From assembly GCA_007122555.1 (NCBI GenBank), contig SKTL01000152.1:1-10466 (forward strand): DNA of 10,466 nt, read 5' to 3'. Made by a program: the position numbers and the translations under genes. Under the pieces are notes generated by a model. That model was not told the origin of the DNA and ran no database searches. It worked only from the letters and a program-made list of their open reading frames with translations. Shown piece after piece: positions 1-7,001 of the stretch. Origin of the DNA: Thermomicrobiaceae bacterium. GTDB taxonomy: Bacteria; Chloroflexota; Chloroflexia; Thermomicrobiales; Thermomicrobiaceae. Within the stretch, counting starts at the first letter, position 1, and every line of letters begins with the position of its first letter.

Positions 1-684
1 ACGCCGGCAACGCTCGAGGCAATCAGCATTGTCAGTCGGGAGCTGGAAGGCAAGATGCCGTTGATCGGCTTCGCCGGCGGACCGTTCACCGTCGCCAGCT
101 ATATGATCGAAGGCGGAAGCTCCCGAAACTATCTCCATATGAAGGGGCTCATGTACGGACAGCCGAAGATCTGGGACCGTCTCATGACGAAGCTGTCCGA
201 TATGACCGCGAGGTACTTGCTTGGCCAGATTCGGGCCGGCGCCAGCGCAGTGCAGATATTTGATTCGTGGGCCGGGGCGCTCAGCCCGCATGACTACCGG
301 GAGCGGGTACTGCCCTATGTCCAGCGGATCGTCGATGAAATCAAGCCGACCGGCGTGCCGACGATCGTCTTTGGCACCAGTACGGCGGGTCTGCTCTCCA
401 CATTTGCCGAACTCGGCACTGATGTTGTCGGGGCGGACTGGCGCATCGATATGCAATCGGCATGGAGCCTTATTGGCCACGACCGGGCGATCCAGGGGAA
501 TCTCGATCCGGCGTTGCTCTTTGGCCCGCGTGACGAGCTGGACCGGCAGGTGCGGAGAATTCTCGGTGAAGTGTCTGGGCGATCCGGACACATCTTCAAC
601 CTGGGCCATGGCATCCTGCCTGAAACGCCAGTTGAGAATGTTCGCTTCGTTGCCGAGCGCGTTCACGAACTGACCCGGCGGTAG
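1..684 (+). CDS. hemE: Uroporphyrinogen decarboxylase, 5' end missing
   Basis: This is the C-terminal 227 residues of HemE, which decarboxylates the four acetate side chains of uroporphyrinogen III to give coproporphyrinogen III in the cytoplasm. The reading frame is open from base 1, so the gene begins upstream of the window; full-length family members have about 340-360 residues. Visible family signatures are GFAGGPFTVASYMIEGG (positions 67-117), the VQIFDSWAGALSP block (about 250-288), the VGADWRIDM and QGNLDPALL segments (about 427-516), and the C-terminal GHIFNLGHGILPETP segment (about 586-633). The N-terminal catalytic region with the essential aspartate lies outside. It ends 36 bases before hemH and is evidently the first visible gene of a hemE-hemH-hemY operon, the order known from Bacillus subtilis. 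Identity is very secure. Confidence 0.96.
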   Translation, partial: TPATLEAISIVSRELEGKMPLIGFAGGPFTVASYMIEGGSSRNYLHMKGLMYGQPKIWDRLMTKLSDMTARYLLGQIRAGASAVQIFDSWAGALSPHDYRERVLPYVQRIVDEIKPTGVPTIVFGTSTAGLLSTFAELGTDVVGADWRIDMQSAWSLIGHDRAIQGNLDPALLFGPRDELDRQVRRILGEVSGRSGHIFNLGHGILPETPVENVRFVAERVHELTRR

Positions 685-704
685 TCAGGCTTTCATCATT
701 CACA

Positions 705-713
705 GAGGAGGAG
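705..713 (+). promoter_or_regulatory. Shine-Dalgarno of hemH, decides the start
   Basis: AGAGGAGGAG lies about 7 bases before the ATG at 721. Its strength argues that translation really starts there, so the acidic extension is part of the ferrochelatase and not a misannotated leader. Confidence 0.85.
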
Positions 714-720
714 TTCCAGA

Positions 721-2097
721 ATGGCCGACAACCAGGATCGCAAACAGAAACAGGAACAAGACGCTGAAGCGCAGGACGCGCTCGTCTCCGACGAGGACGA
801 AACGGTCACCGGCGCCCCAATGGAGACTGAAGAGGAAGACCCGGATCTCGATTCCGAGACCGACGACGATGATGATGATGACGACACTGAAGATGACGAC
901 GACGAGGACTTGCCCGACAGTGATGAACCGGTCGAACTCTCGGCGCAGGTGGAGCCAGAGGGTGAGGACGCCTCTCCATCGACGAATGGTTCCGAAGAAC
1001 CGTCCGAGGAAACTCCAGTCGAATCCGCCGCCGAAGCGCCAGAAGACGAGAAGCAGCCGGCCGCCGGCTCCTCGAAGAAGGACAGGAAGAAGTCCGAACC
1101 GGAGATTACCGAGCACATCGGGGTGATCCTGATGGCGTATGGAGGCCCGGATAAGCTGGACGACGTGCCGGATTACCTTCTCGATGTCCGCAGCGGCCGA
1201 CCGATGGAGCAGGAGCTCATCGATGAATTCGTTGAGCGCTACCGGGAAATCGGAGGACGCTCGCCGATTCTGGAGCTGACCCAAGCTCAGGCCAAAGGGG
1301 TTGAAAAAGCGCTTAACAACCGCAAGGCCAAAGAAGCCGGCATCAAGTACACGACGTACGTCGGTATGCGGCACTGGAATCCCTACATCCGGGATGTCGT
1401 TCCGCAGATTGTGGAAGACAAGGTCGACAAGCTCGTCGGCATTGTGATGGCGCCGCATTACTCCAAGATGAGCGTCGGCAAGTACATGGAACAGCTGCGC
1501 GAAGGGCTGGAAAAGGCCGGATCCGAGATCCCCGTGTTCGAGGTCCACAGCTGGAAAGATCAGCCGATGTTCATCTCCGGCGTGTCTTCCCGCATTCGGG
1601 ACGCGCTGCGGAAGTACCCGTCCGATATCCGCAAAGAAGTGCCGATCGTCTTCACGGCGCATAGTCTGCCCACCCGGATTCTGGAGTGGGGCGACGAGTA
1701 TCCGGACGAGATTCGGGTGTCCGTCGAAATGGTTGCCGATCGGGTTCGGCAGCGACACTGGCGATTCGCCTTCCAGAGCCAGGGCGCGTCTGCTGAGCCG
1801 TGGCTGGGCCCGGAAGTCGAAGAGACGCTGGAAGACCTGGCCGCCGAGGGCTTCAAACACGTGCTGATGGTGCCGATCGGGTTCGTCTGCGATCACGTCG
1901 AGATCCTCTACGACGTGGATATCGAGCACAAAGCGCATGCCGAGAAGCTCGGGATGGAACTCAGCCGGATCAAGTCGCTCAACGATGGACCGATGCTCTG
2001 CCGGGCCGTCGCCGAGGCAGTCCGCAAGGCGCACGATCCGACTCACGTCAGTGAAGATGCCGAGGCGGAACTGGCCGGCGTGGGCGATGAGGACTAG
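721..2097 (+). CDS. hemH: Coproporphyrin ferrochelatase with long acidic N-terminal extension
   Basis: The protein has 458 residues, about 130-150 more than usual bacterial ferrochelatases. The catalytic domain starts near residue 131 (EHIGVILMAYGGP). It contains the FTAHSLP motif with catalytic His314 and the GFVCDHVEILYD motif with Glu394, the two residues used for iron insertion. Tyr140 in LMAYGGP corresponds to Tyr13 of B. subtilis HemH, the residue typical of coproporphyrin ferrochelatases (CpfC); protoporphyrin enzymes have Met there. Only two cysteines (390, 427) are seen in the domain, so the [2Fe-2S] cluster of some actinobacterial enzymes is unlikely. Residues 1-130 are low-complexity: Lys/Gln-rich, then an almost pure Asp/Glu run (about 37-70), then Glu/Pro/Ser, then a basic KKDRKK hinge. 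The start is fixed by the strong Shine-Dalgarno at 705-713, and no good internal start exists before the fold begins. It lies 36 bases after hemE and 3 bases before hemY. Confidence 0.95.
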   Translation: MADNQDRKQKQEQDAEAQDALVSDEDETVTGAPMETEEEDPDLDSETDDDDDDDDTEDDDDEDLPDSDEPVELSAQVEPEGEDASPSTNGSEEPSEETPVESAAEAPEDEKQPAAGSSKKDRKKSEPEITEHIGVILMAYGGPDKLDDVPDYLLDVRSGRPMEQELIDEFVERYREIGGRSPILELTQAQAKGVEKALNNRKAKEAGIKYTTYVGMRHWNPYIRDVVPQIVEDKVDKLVGIVMAPHYSKMSVGKYMEQLREGLEKAGSEIPVFEVHSWKDQPMFISGVSSRIRDALRKYPSDIRKEVPIVFTAHSLPTRILEWGDEYPDEIRVSVEMVADRVRQRHWRFAFQSQGASAEPWLGPEVEETLEDLAAEGFKHVLMVPIGFVCDHVEILYDVDIEHKAHAEKLGMELSRIKSLNDGPMLCRAVAEAVRKAHDPTHVSEDAEAELAGVGDED

Positions 2098-2100
2098 CCG

Positions 2101-3540
2101 GTGAGCGATTACGGCGACCGTCATGCCGTCATCATCGGCGGGGGAATCGCCGGGCTGGCGGCAGCCTGGCGATTGCAAGCGCAGCGCGCCGCGGAGGGAG
2201 CTGACTACCGGATTACGCTGGTTGAGGCGAGCGATCGGCTCGGCGGCAAGCTCTACACCGAGCGGTGCGACGGGTTAACGATCGAATCGGGGCCGGATTC
2301 CTTCCTTTCCTATAAACCGGCCGCCATCCAGCTCGCGCGTGAGCTCGGTATCGAGGACCGGATCATCGGCACGCGCGACACCGGCGACGGGACGTTCATC
2401 TTGCGGGATGGCCGGCTGGAGCCCCTTCCGGAAGGTATCACGATGCTGGTGCCGACGAAGCTGAAGCCGCTTGCGAAGAGCCGTTTGCTCTCTCTGCGCG
2501 GCAAAGCCCGCATGGCTGCCGAGTATCTCGTTCCCGCCAGAGAAGATGACGACGACGAATCGATCGGCTCGTTTATCTCCCGACGTCTCGGGCGAGAAGC
2601 GTTCGAGCATATGGCGCAACCGCTGCTCTCGGGCATCTTTGCCGGTGACGCCGACCAGCTCAGCCTTGCCGCGACGTTTCCCCGGTTACGGGATATCGAG
2701 CGCAAGCACGGCGGACTGGTCCGGGGAATGCTGAACCAGCGCCGGGAAGCGCGCTCCGGAAACAACGCCGCCCCGCAGTCTTCCTATCCGCCGTTTGTCT
2801 CCTTCGCCGGCGGGATGGGCGAGCTCACCGATTCCCTGGTGGAACGGCTGGGTAACGTCGATCTCCGGACCGGGGCGGCCGTTGAACGGATCGAGCAAGC
2901 CGAATCTGGGTACCGGCTGCAGTTGGCTGGCGGGGAGTTCCTCGAGGCGGATGCAGTGCTTCTGGCGACGCCGGCGTATGTTGCGGCGGACCTGCTTGAG
3001 CTTCTCGATGGCGAGATCAGCGCGATGCTGCGGCGCATCCCGTATGTCTCAACGGCGACGATTTCACTCGCGTTTCGGGCATCGGATGTTCAGGGGCTGC
3101 AGGCTGGCCGCGGTTTCGTCATCCCCCATGTTGAAAATCGGGAACTGACGGCTGTGACCTGGGCCTCGAACAAGTTTGATGGCCGCGCGCCGGGAGGAAC
3201 GGCGTTGCTGCGCACATTCGTCGGACGGGCTGGCCGCGAAGGCGCCGTTGACCTCCCGGACGACCAGTTGCTGACGATCGTGCGACGTGAGCTTCAGCAG
3301 ATACTGGGAATTGAGACGGCGCCAATCGTCAGCCGAATCCAGCGCTGGAGACGGGCGATGCCGCAGTACGTTGTGGGACATGTTGATCGGCTGGAGCAGG
3401 TTGATCAGCGTATGCAGCGGCTCCGCGGTCTTGCATTGCTCGGCGCCGCATACCGGGGCGTAGGCATTCCGGACTGCATCGAAAGCGGAAACCGGGCAGC
3501 GGAGAGCGCGCACCAGTATCTTCACCGCAACGTGACATAA
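2101..3540 (+). CDS. hemY: Coproporphyrinogen III / protoporphyrinogen oxidase (HemY, CgoX type)
   Basis: This FAD-dependent oxidase has 479 residues, the normal length for HemY (about 470). It would remove six electrons from coproporphyrinogen III (monoderm pathway) or protoporphyrinogen IX, using oxygen. The N-terminal dinucleotide fold has GGGIAGLAAAWRL (residues 13-25), followed by LVEASDRLGGKLYT (40-53) and GPDSFL (64-69). FAGGMGELTDSL (about 235-246) and the C-terminal GAAYRGVGIPDCIESGNRAAE (about 447-470, second FAD contact) are also typical. It starts with GTG 3 bases after the hemH stop, which implies translational coupling; the ribosome binding site (GAGG in the hemH end) is weak. 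Because it sits beside a CpfC-type ferrochelatase, coproporphyrinogen is the more likely substrate; this is inference from context. No clear terminator follows the stop. Confidence 0.93.
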   Translation: MSDYGDRHAVIIGGGIAGLAAAWRLQAQRAAEGADYRITLVEASDRLGGKLYTERCDGLTIESGPDSFLSYKPAAIQLARELGIEDRIIGTRDTGDGTFILRDGRLEPLPEGITMLVPTKLKPLAKSRLLSLRGKARMAAEYLVPAREDDDDESIGSFISRRLGREAFEHMAQPLLSGIFAGDADQLSLAATFPRLRDIERKHGGLVRGMLNQRREARSGNNAAPQSSYPPFVSFAGGMGELTDSLVERLGNVDLRTGAAVERIEQAESGYRLQLAGGEFLEADAVLLATPAYVAADLLELLDGEISAMLRRIPYVSTATISLAFRASDVQGLQAGRGFVIPHVENRELTAVTWASNKFDGRAPGGTALLRTFVGRAGREGAVDLPDDQLLTIVRRELQQILGIETAPIVSRIQRWRRAMPQYVVGHVDRLEQVDQRMQRLRGLALLGAAYRGVGIPDCIESGNRAAESAHQYLHRNVT

Positions 3541-3679
3541 CGCATAGCTCGAAACCTGACCTTGTTGCGAGAATCAGCGACCGTTCGACTTGTCTGATAC
3601 CGTTGTTCCGGTGCGGTTAACGACATGTCGGCGCGTCGTATGCCGAATGCCGCTTGCTGTGTGAACACGCCATGTGGAC

Positions 3680-3707
3680 TTGACTGTAGGCGCATGAGGT
3701 GTTAAGT
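3680..3707 (+). promoter_or_regulatory. Candidate sigma-70-type promoter of the betaine cassette
   Basis: TTGACT (3680-3685) and TTAAGT (3702-3707) are 16 bases apart and match the -35 and -10 consensus at five and four positions. The -10 lies inside the inverted repeat GTTAA-gtgt-TTAAC (3701-3714). Transcription would begin near 3714 and give a leader of about 240 bases. A rival -10 is TATTAT at 3816-3821, which lacks a good -35. Confidence 0.4.
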
Positions 3708-3719
3708 GTTTAACGCACC
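3698..3719. promoter_or_regulatory. Inverted repeat over the -10 region, operator candidate
   Basis: GGT-GTTAA-gtgt-TTAAC-gc-ACC is an imperfect dyad: a perfect 5-bp core (3701-3705 with 3710-3714) and a 3-bp outer arm (3698-3700 with 3717-3719). Its place over the promoter candidate suggests repressor binding. No regulator gene is in the window. Confidence 0.35.
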
Positions 3720-3720
3720 G

Positions 3721-3755
3721 CTGGTCGCAAGTTGATCGCACAGGTGAGCGACCAG
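3721..3755 (+). other. 8-bp perfect hairpin in the leader region
   Basis: CTGGTCGC (3721-3728) and GCGACCAG (3748-3755) pair perfectly across a 19-base loop. No U-tract follows, so it is not a normal terminator. If the promoter at 3680 is used, this hairpin opens the transcript. Confidence 0.45.
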
Positions 3756-3863
3756 TCAGGTCGAAATACACGAGTGTCTGTCGCGCCCGGATTTCGGGAA
3801 CTGGACGCACTCGGCTATTATCAAGGGTTCTGAACATACCCGCTTTGTTGAGTCTTTATCTAT

Positions 3864-3944
3864 CTGGATTCGCGGCGTTTGCCGCGTCGTCTCAGACAAG
3901 CAGACGGATCCAGCGCACGGCTTTCTGTACGGACTTTTAGAAGG
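3864..3944 (+). ncRNA. Three-way-junction leader RNA with possible Shine-Dalgarno sequestration
   Basis: Three stems nest without gaps. P1 is CTGGAT (3864-3869) with ATCCAG (3908-3913). P2 is CGCGGC (3871-3876) with GCCGCG (3881-3886), loop GTTT. P3 is CGTCT (3888-3892) with AGACG (3902-3906), extendable by a U-G pair (3887/3907), loop CAGACAAGC. Only one base, 3870, is left unpaired in the junction. Seven bases downstream, CTTTCT (3921-3926) can pair with AGAAGG (3939-3944), the Shine-Dalgarno of the next gene. The same element, as GCTTTCTG (3920-3927), is complementary to the P3 loop (3893-3901) except for one bulged C. These are pairings read by eye; ligand and function are unknown, and I recognise no known riboswitch class. 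Confidence 0.45.
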
Positions 3945-3951
3945 GAAGAAG

Positions 3952-4788
3952 ATGATGGCCAGGGACGTGATCTCAGAGAATGTCTCCACCACACAAGCGT
4001 ATTATGATGGCCCCGCAAGCGAAATCTACAAGAACATCTGGGGCGACAACCTTCACATGGGAATTCCGCCGCGAGAGGGCGCCAGCCTTCAGGAGGCGAT
4101 GGATAACACCAACACCATCATGGCCGAAGCCGCGAACCTGACGCCGGACGTCCGGGTAATTGACCTCGGTTGCGGCTACGGGTCGACCGCTCGGTACATT
4201 GCGTCCAAGTATGGCTGCGAAGTGATCGGCCAGACGATCTCCAACGAGGAGCTCAAGCTGGCGAGAGAACGCGCGGGGACTTCCGACGCGCGTCATCTGC
4301 TCACTTTCGAGTGGGGCGACTTCCATAATATCGAATATCCCGACGCTTCGTTCGACGTTGTCTGGAGCCAGGAAGCGTTCCTGCACGGCGCGGACAAGAA
4401 CAAAATCCTCAGCGAGTGCTACCGCGTCCTCAAGCCTGGTGGCACGCTTATCTTCAGCGATATTCTGGTTCGCCGAGATACCCCGCGGGCGGATCGGGAA
4501 CGCATCTATGCACGGCTGAGCACCGTCGACATCTGGGATTTCCCCGACTACGAAGAAGGCCTCAAACAGCATGGGTTTGACGTGCTGAAGGCCGAAGATC
4601 ATTCCCAGTATGTCGCTCCCACCTATGGCGGTGTGGTCAGCAAGGTGCGCGAGAACCGCTCGGAGCTGATCGAACGAATCGGCGACGAGACGGTTGACAA
4701 GACGATCGCTGCGCTCGACTTCTGGGTTGAGTCAGCGAACGCCGGCAAGGTTGGCTGGGGTATTTTCCTGGCGAAAAAGCCGAGCTAG
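3952..4788 (+). CDS. Sarcosine/dimethylglycine N-methyltransferase
   Basis: This SAM-dependent class I methyltransferase has 278 residues and matches the SDMT family, which methylates sarcosine to dimethylglycine and then to glycine betaine in the cytoplasm. The N-terminus TTQAYYDGPASEIYKNIWG is characteristic. The SAM loop is VIDLGCGYGSTARYIA (69-84), SQEAFLHGADK (139-149) forms the region near the substrate, LKPGGTLIFSD (160-170) is the late motif, and the protein ends in GWGIFLAKKP. It is followed after 105-111 bases by the glycine/sarcosine enzyme, so the pair covers the full route from glycine to betaine. Two adjacent ATGs (3952, 3955) are possible; the Shine-Dalgarno AAGGGA at 3941-3946 fits both and slightly favours 3955 (277 residues). 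Translation may be controlled by the structured leader. Distinction from related sterol or tocopherol methyltransferases rests on these motifs and on the neighbour. Confidence 0.88.
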   Translation: MMARDVISENVSTTQAYYDGPASEIYKNIWGDNLHMGIPPREGASLQEAMDNTNTIMAEAANLTPDVRVIDLGCGYGSTARYIASKYGCEVIGQTISNEELKLARERAGTSDARHLLTFEWGDFHNIEYPDASFDVVWSQEAFLHGADKNKILSECYRVLKPGGTLIFSDILVRRDTPRADRERIYARLSTVDIWDFPDYEEGLKQHGFDVLKAEDHSQYVAPTYGGVVSKVRENRSELIERIGDETVDKTIAALDFWVESANAGKVGWGIFLAKKPS

Positions 4789-4806
4789 CGACGGGTTTTC
4801 CGTCGC
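4788..4806 (+). other. Hairpin at the end of the SDMT gene, no U-tract
   Basis: GCGACGG (4788-4794) and CCGTCGC (4800-4806) form a perfect 7-bp stem with loop GTTTT, beginning on the last base of the stop codon. The missing U-run suggests an mRNA end-stabiliser, processing site or partial terminator. Confidence 0.5.
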
Positions 4807-4818
4807 GAGTTGAAATTT

Positions 4819-4875
4819 CCCTGTCCCGGACGTCAGGTGCGTTCGGCAGGCGGCAGGGACACGTATTTTTCGTAT
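4819..4875 (+). terminator. Possible attenuator before the GSMT gene
   Basis: CCGGACG (4826-4832) and CGTTCGG (4840-4846) pair over 7 bp with one G-U and a 7-base loop. Around it either CCCTG/CAGGG (4819-4823, 4854-4858) or TGTCCC/GGGACA (4822-4827, 4856-4861) can form. A T-rich run with five T at 4866-4870 follows closely, so partial transcription termination inside the operon is possible. A weak internal promoter could also lie here; I see no clear one. Confidence 0.35.
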
Positions 4876-4899
4876 TCCGTTTTGTGAAAGGGTTTGTCC

Positions 4900-5673
4900 A
4901 TGAACGCCTCACCAAGGTCCGAAGACTTGACACGAGATCTCTATCAGGATGAGTACACGCCTGATTTCGTAGATCGATGGGACGAACTCATCAACTGGAA
5001 GGCTCGCTGGGAGTCCGAAGGTGGCTTCTTCCAGGATATTCTGCGGAACTACGAGGCGGCCAGGGTGCTCGACGCAGCCTGCGGTACCGGTTTCCACACC
5101 GTAATGCTGGCGCGTGACGGCTTCGACGTTACTGGTGCTGACGGCAGCGCCGAAATGGTGGGCAAGGCTCGCGAGAATGCCCAGCGGGCCGGCATCCCTG
5201 AGCTTCCGGTTGTTGAAGCCGAATGGACAACGATGTCCGAATCGTTCCCGAACCAGACGTTCGATGCGATTATCGTCCTGGGCAACGCCTTCACGCACCT
5301 CTTTGATGAGGGTGATCGCAAGAAGGCGCTGAAGCAGTTCTACTCGATGCTGAGCGACGACGGGGTTGTCATCATCGACCATCGCAACTACGACAAGATT
5401 CTGGACAAGGATTACGACAACAAGCACCAGCATTACTATCTGGGCGAGAACGTCAACGCCTTTCCGGAAGAAATCACGAGCGAATATGTCCGGATGAAGT
5501 ACGAGTACACCGATGGCTCGTCCTATCACCTGACGATGTGCCCGATCCGCCAGAACTACGTGACGGAGCTGCTGCGCGATGCCGGCTTCCAGAACATCCG
5601 GCGGTACGGCGATTTTGAAGCCGAATATAGCTTCTATGACCCGGACTTCATCATCCAGGTCGGAACGAAGTAA
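4900..5673 (+). CDS. Glycine/sarcosine N-methyltransferase
   Basis: The protein has 257 residues and belongs to the GSMT family, which methylates glycine to sarcosine and on to dimethylglycine with SAM. Signatures are [23 protein letters not shown] (22-44), the SAM loop [15 protein letters not shown] (56-70), [10 protein letters not shown] (77-86), and the substrate-side [11 protein letters not shown] (158-168), where the arginine corresponds to the carboxylate-binding arginine of this family. The C-terminal RYGDFEAEY...DPDFIIQV block is also typical. The start is ATG 4900, preceded by GAAAGGG at 4886-4892 with 7 bases spacing. A TTG at 4894 in the same frame is too close to that site to be used. 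It works with the upstream SDMT: the two together make glycine betaine, an osmoprotectant. Family assignment is strong; activity on sarcosine in addition to glycine is known of the family, not shown here. Confidence 0.92.
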   Translation: MNASPRSEDLTRDLYQDEYTPDFVDRWDELINWKARWESEGGFFQDILRNYEAARVLDAACGTGFHTVMLARDGFDVTGADGSAEMVGKARENAQRAGIPELPVVEAEWTTMSESFPNQTFDAIIVLGNAFTHLFDEGDRKKALKQFYSMLSDDGVVIIDHRNYDKILDKDYDNKHQHYYLGENVNAFPEEITSEYVRMKYEYTDGSSYHLTMCPIRQNYVTELLRDAGFQNIRRYGDFEAEYSFYDPDFIIQVGTK

Positions 5674-5681
5674 ACGACCGC

Positions 5682-5703
5682 GCCCGGGCAACGGCGCCCG
5701 GGC
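5682..5703 (+). other. GC-rich hairpin between GSMT gene and metK
   Basis: GCCCGGGC (5682-5689) is repeated at 5696-5703. Since it is self-complementary, the two copies form a perfect 8-bp stem with a 6-base loop (AACGGC), 8 bases after the GSMT stop. No U-tract follows, so full termination is doubtful. Confidence 0.55.
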
Positions 5704-5736
5704 TGGCGCACTTCAGAGGCTGAGATCGTTTATTGA

Positions 5737-5748
5737 GTGGTTAACCAC
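5737..5748. promoter_or_regulatory. 12-base perfect palindrome just before the metK ribosome binding site
   Basis: GTGGTTAACCAC is a perfect 12-base palindrome ending two bases before the AAGGGG ribosome binding site (5751-5756). Its GGTTAAC core also occurs upstream of the SDMT gene at 3615-3621. It may be an operator; as RNA it would form only a small hairpin. Confidence 0.35.
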
Positions 5749-5767
5749 GAAAGGGGTATTGCCCAAA

Positions 5768-6997
5768 ATGAGTTTGAGTTTTGCACAATCACCGTCATTT
5801 CTGTTCACGTCTGAGTCTGTGACGGAAGGCCATCCGGACAAGGTCTGTGACCAGGTTTCGGATGCCGTGCTCGATGAAATCATGAAGCACGACCCGGAAG
5901 CCCGTGTTGCCTGCGAGACCGTTGCGGGGAACGATGTGGTGATCGTGGTCGGTGAGATCACCACGAAGCACAAATTTGATGTTGAAAAAATCGTCCGTAA
6001 CACCTTGCGCAAGATCGGCTACACCAACCCGGATCACGGGATTGATGCTGACAACTGCCGGGTTGACGTCCATCTGCACGCGCAGTCGCCGGACATCAAC
6101 GCTGGCGTCAGTGAGTCGTTCGAGACGCGCTCCAACGGCCACGTGACTGAAGAAGACGTCGCCAAGATCGGCGCCGGCGACCAGGGTATGATGGTCGGGT
6201 TCGCCTGTGACGAGACGCCGGAGCTGATGCCGCTGACGATGGCGCTGTCGCACCGGTTGACCCGCCAGCTGGCGAAGGTCCGTCACGACGGCGTGCTGGA
6301 CTACCTCGGCCCGGACGGCAAGTCGCAGGTGACCGTTGAGTATGCCTATGGCAAGCCGAAGCGGATTCACACCATCATCCTGAGCACGCAGCACAGCCCG
6401 GATGTCGCCGATGAGAAGATGTTTGCGGACCTCCGCAAGCATGTCATCGATCCGGTAATCCCATCCGAGTTGCTCGATGATGACACGATTTTCTACTACA
6501 ACCCGAGCGGTCGCTTCGTTGTTGGCGGCCCGACGGGCGACGCTGGTCTGACCGGCCGGAAGATCCTGGTTGATACCTACGGCGGCGTCGCCCGCCACGG
6601 CGGCGGCGCATTCTCCGGTAAGGATTCGACCAAGGTCGACCGCACCGGCGCCTATGGCGCTCGCTACGTCGCCAAGAACATCGTGGCCGCCGGCCTGGCC
6701 GAGCGCGCCGAACTGCAGGTCTCCTACGCGATCGGCGTCTCCAGCCCGATCAGTGTGAACATCGAGACGTTCGGCACGGAGAAGGTCAGCCCGGAGCTGA
6801 TCAACAAGCTGGTCGAGGAACACTTCGACCTGCGACCGGGCGCGTTGATCCGCGATCTGAACCTGCGCAGCCCGATCTTCCAGGACACCGCGGCATATGG
6901 TCACTTCGGCCGCCCGGACCTTGATCTGCCGTGGGAGCGCACCGACAAGGCGGATCTCCTGCGCGAGGCTGCACAGGCTCAAGCGGTGGCCCGGTAG
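5768..6997 (+). CDS. metK: S-adenosylmethionine synthetase
   Basis: MetK joins methionine and ATP to SAM in the cytoplasm, releasing phosphate and pyrophosphate. The 409-residue protein has all family marks: [21 protein letters not shown] (16-36) with the catalytic His22, [16 protein letters not shown] (135-150), and the glycine-rich phosphate loop [15 protein letters not shown] (278-292), followed by [12 protein letters not shown] (300-311). Length is slightly above the usual 380-400. ATG 5768 is chosen because the conserved region begins soon after it and AAGGGG lies at 5751-5756; a TTG at 5759 is too close to that site, and the open frame further upstream overlaps the GSMT gene. Lying 94 bases after the two SAM-consuming methyltransferases, it probably supplies their cofactor. 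It may be the only metK or a second, cassette-specific copy; this window cannot tell. Confidence 0.97.
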   Translation: MSLSFAQSPSFLFTSESVTEGHPDKVCDQVSDAVLDEIMKHDPEARVACETVAGNDVVIVVGEITTKHKFDVEKIVRNTLRKIGYTNPDHGIDADNCRVDVHLHAQSPDINAGVSESFETRSNGHVTEEDVAKIGAGDQGMMVGFACDETPELMPLTMALSHRLTRQLAKVRHDGVLDYLGPDGKSQVTVEYAYGKPKRIHTIILSTQHSPDVADEKMFADLRKHVIDPVIPSELLDDDTIFYYNPSGRFVVGGPTGDAGLTGRKILVDTYGGVARHGGGAFSGKDSTKVDRTGAYGARYVAKNIVAAGLAERAELQVSYAIGVSSPISVNIETFGTEKVSPELINKLVEEHFDLRPGALIRDLNLRSPIFQDTAAYGHFGRPDLDLPWERTDKADLLREAAQAQAVAR

Positions 6998-7001
6998 CCA
7001 G

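Larger units (their letters stand above)
3541..3951. other. Gene-free control region between haem and betaine genes
   Basis: I find no convincing gene in these 411 bases, which look less GC-rich than the flanks. They hold two neighbouring palindromes (GTTAAC at 3616-3621 and CGACATGTCG at 3621-3630), a promoter candidate at 3680-3707 overlapping an inverted repeat, an 8-bp stem at 3721-3755, a second possible -10 at 3816-3821, and the structured leader at 3864-3944 described separately. CGGTGCG followed by GTTAA or TTAA occurs at 3609-3620 and, inverted, at 3709-3720. Confidence 0.7.

Noticed and set aside
700..2178. Long minus-strand open frame (492 codons) opposite hemH
   Set aside because: It mirrors the hemH codons; hemH on the plus strand has clear catalytic motifs and a strong ribosome binding site.
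3541..3600. Terminator behind hemY
   Set aside because: Only a 4-bp CTCG/CGAG pairing and no T-run is visible.
3574..3837. Minus-strand open frame of 87 codons in the control region
   Set aside because: Composition is random, rich in Arg and Thr, with no good ribosome binding site, and it overlaps dyads and a promoter candidate.
3541..3951. Known SAM, SAH, glycine or T-box riboswitch in the leader
   Set aside because: I looked for their conserved cores, including the T-box AGGGTGG element, and found none.
4894..4899. TTG start for the GSMT gene
   Set aside because: It lies one base after the Shine-Dalgarno; ATG 4900 has ideal spacing.
5579..5767. Longer N-terminus for MetK
   Set aside because: The in-frame extension overlaps the GSMT gene, reads like random translation and contains the hairpin and palindrome region.
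5795..6982. Minus-strand open frame of 395 codons opposite metK
   Set aside because: A by-product of GC-rich codon use; metK is certain on the plus strand.
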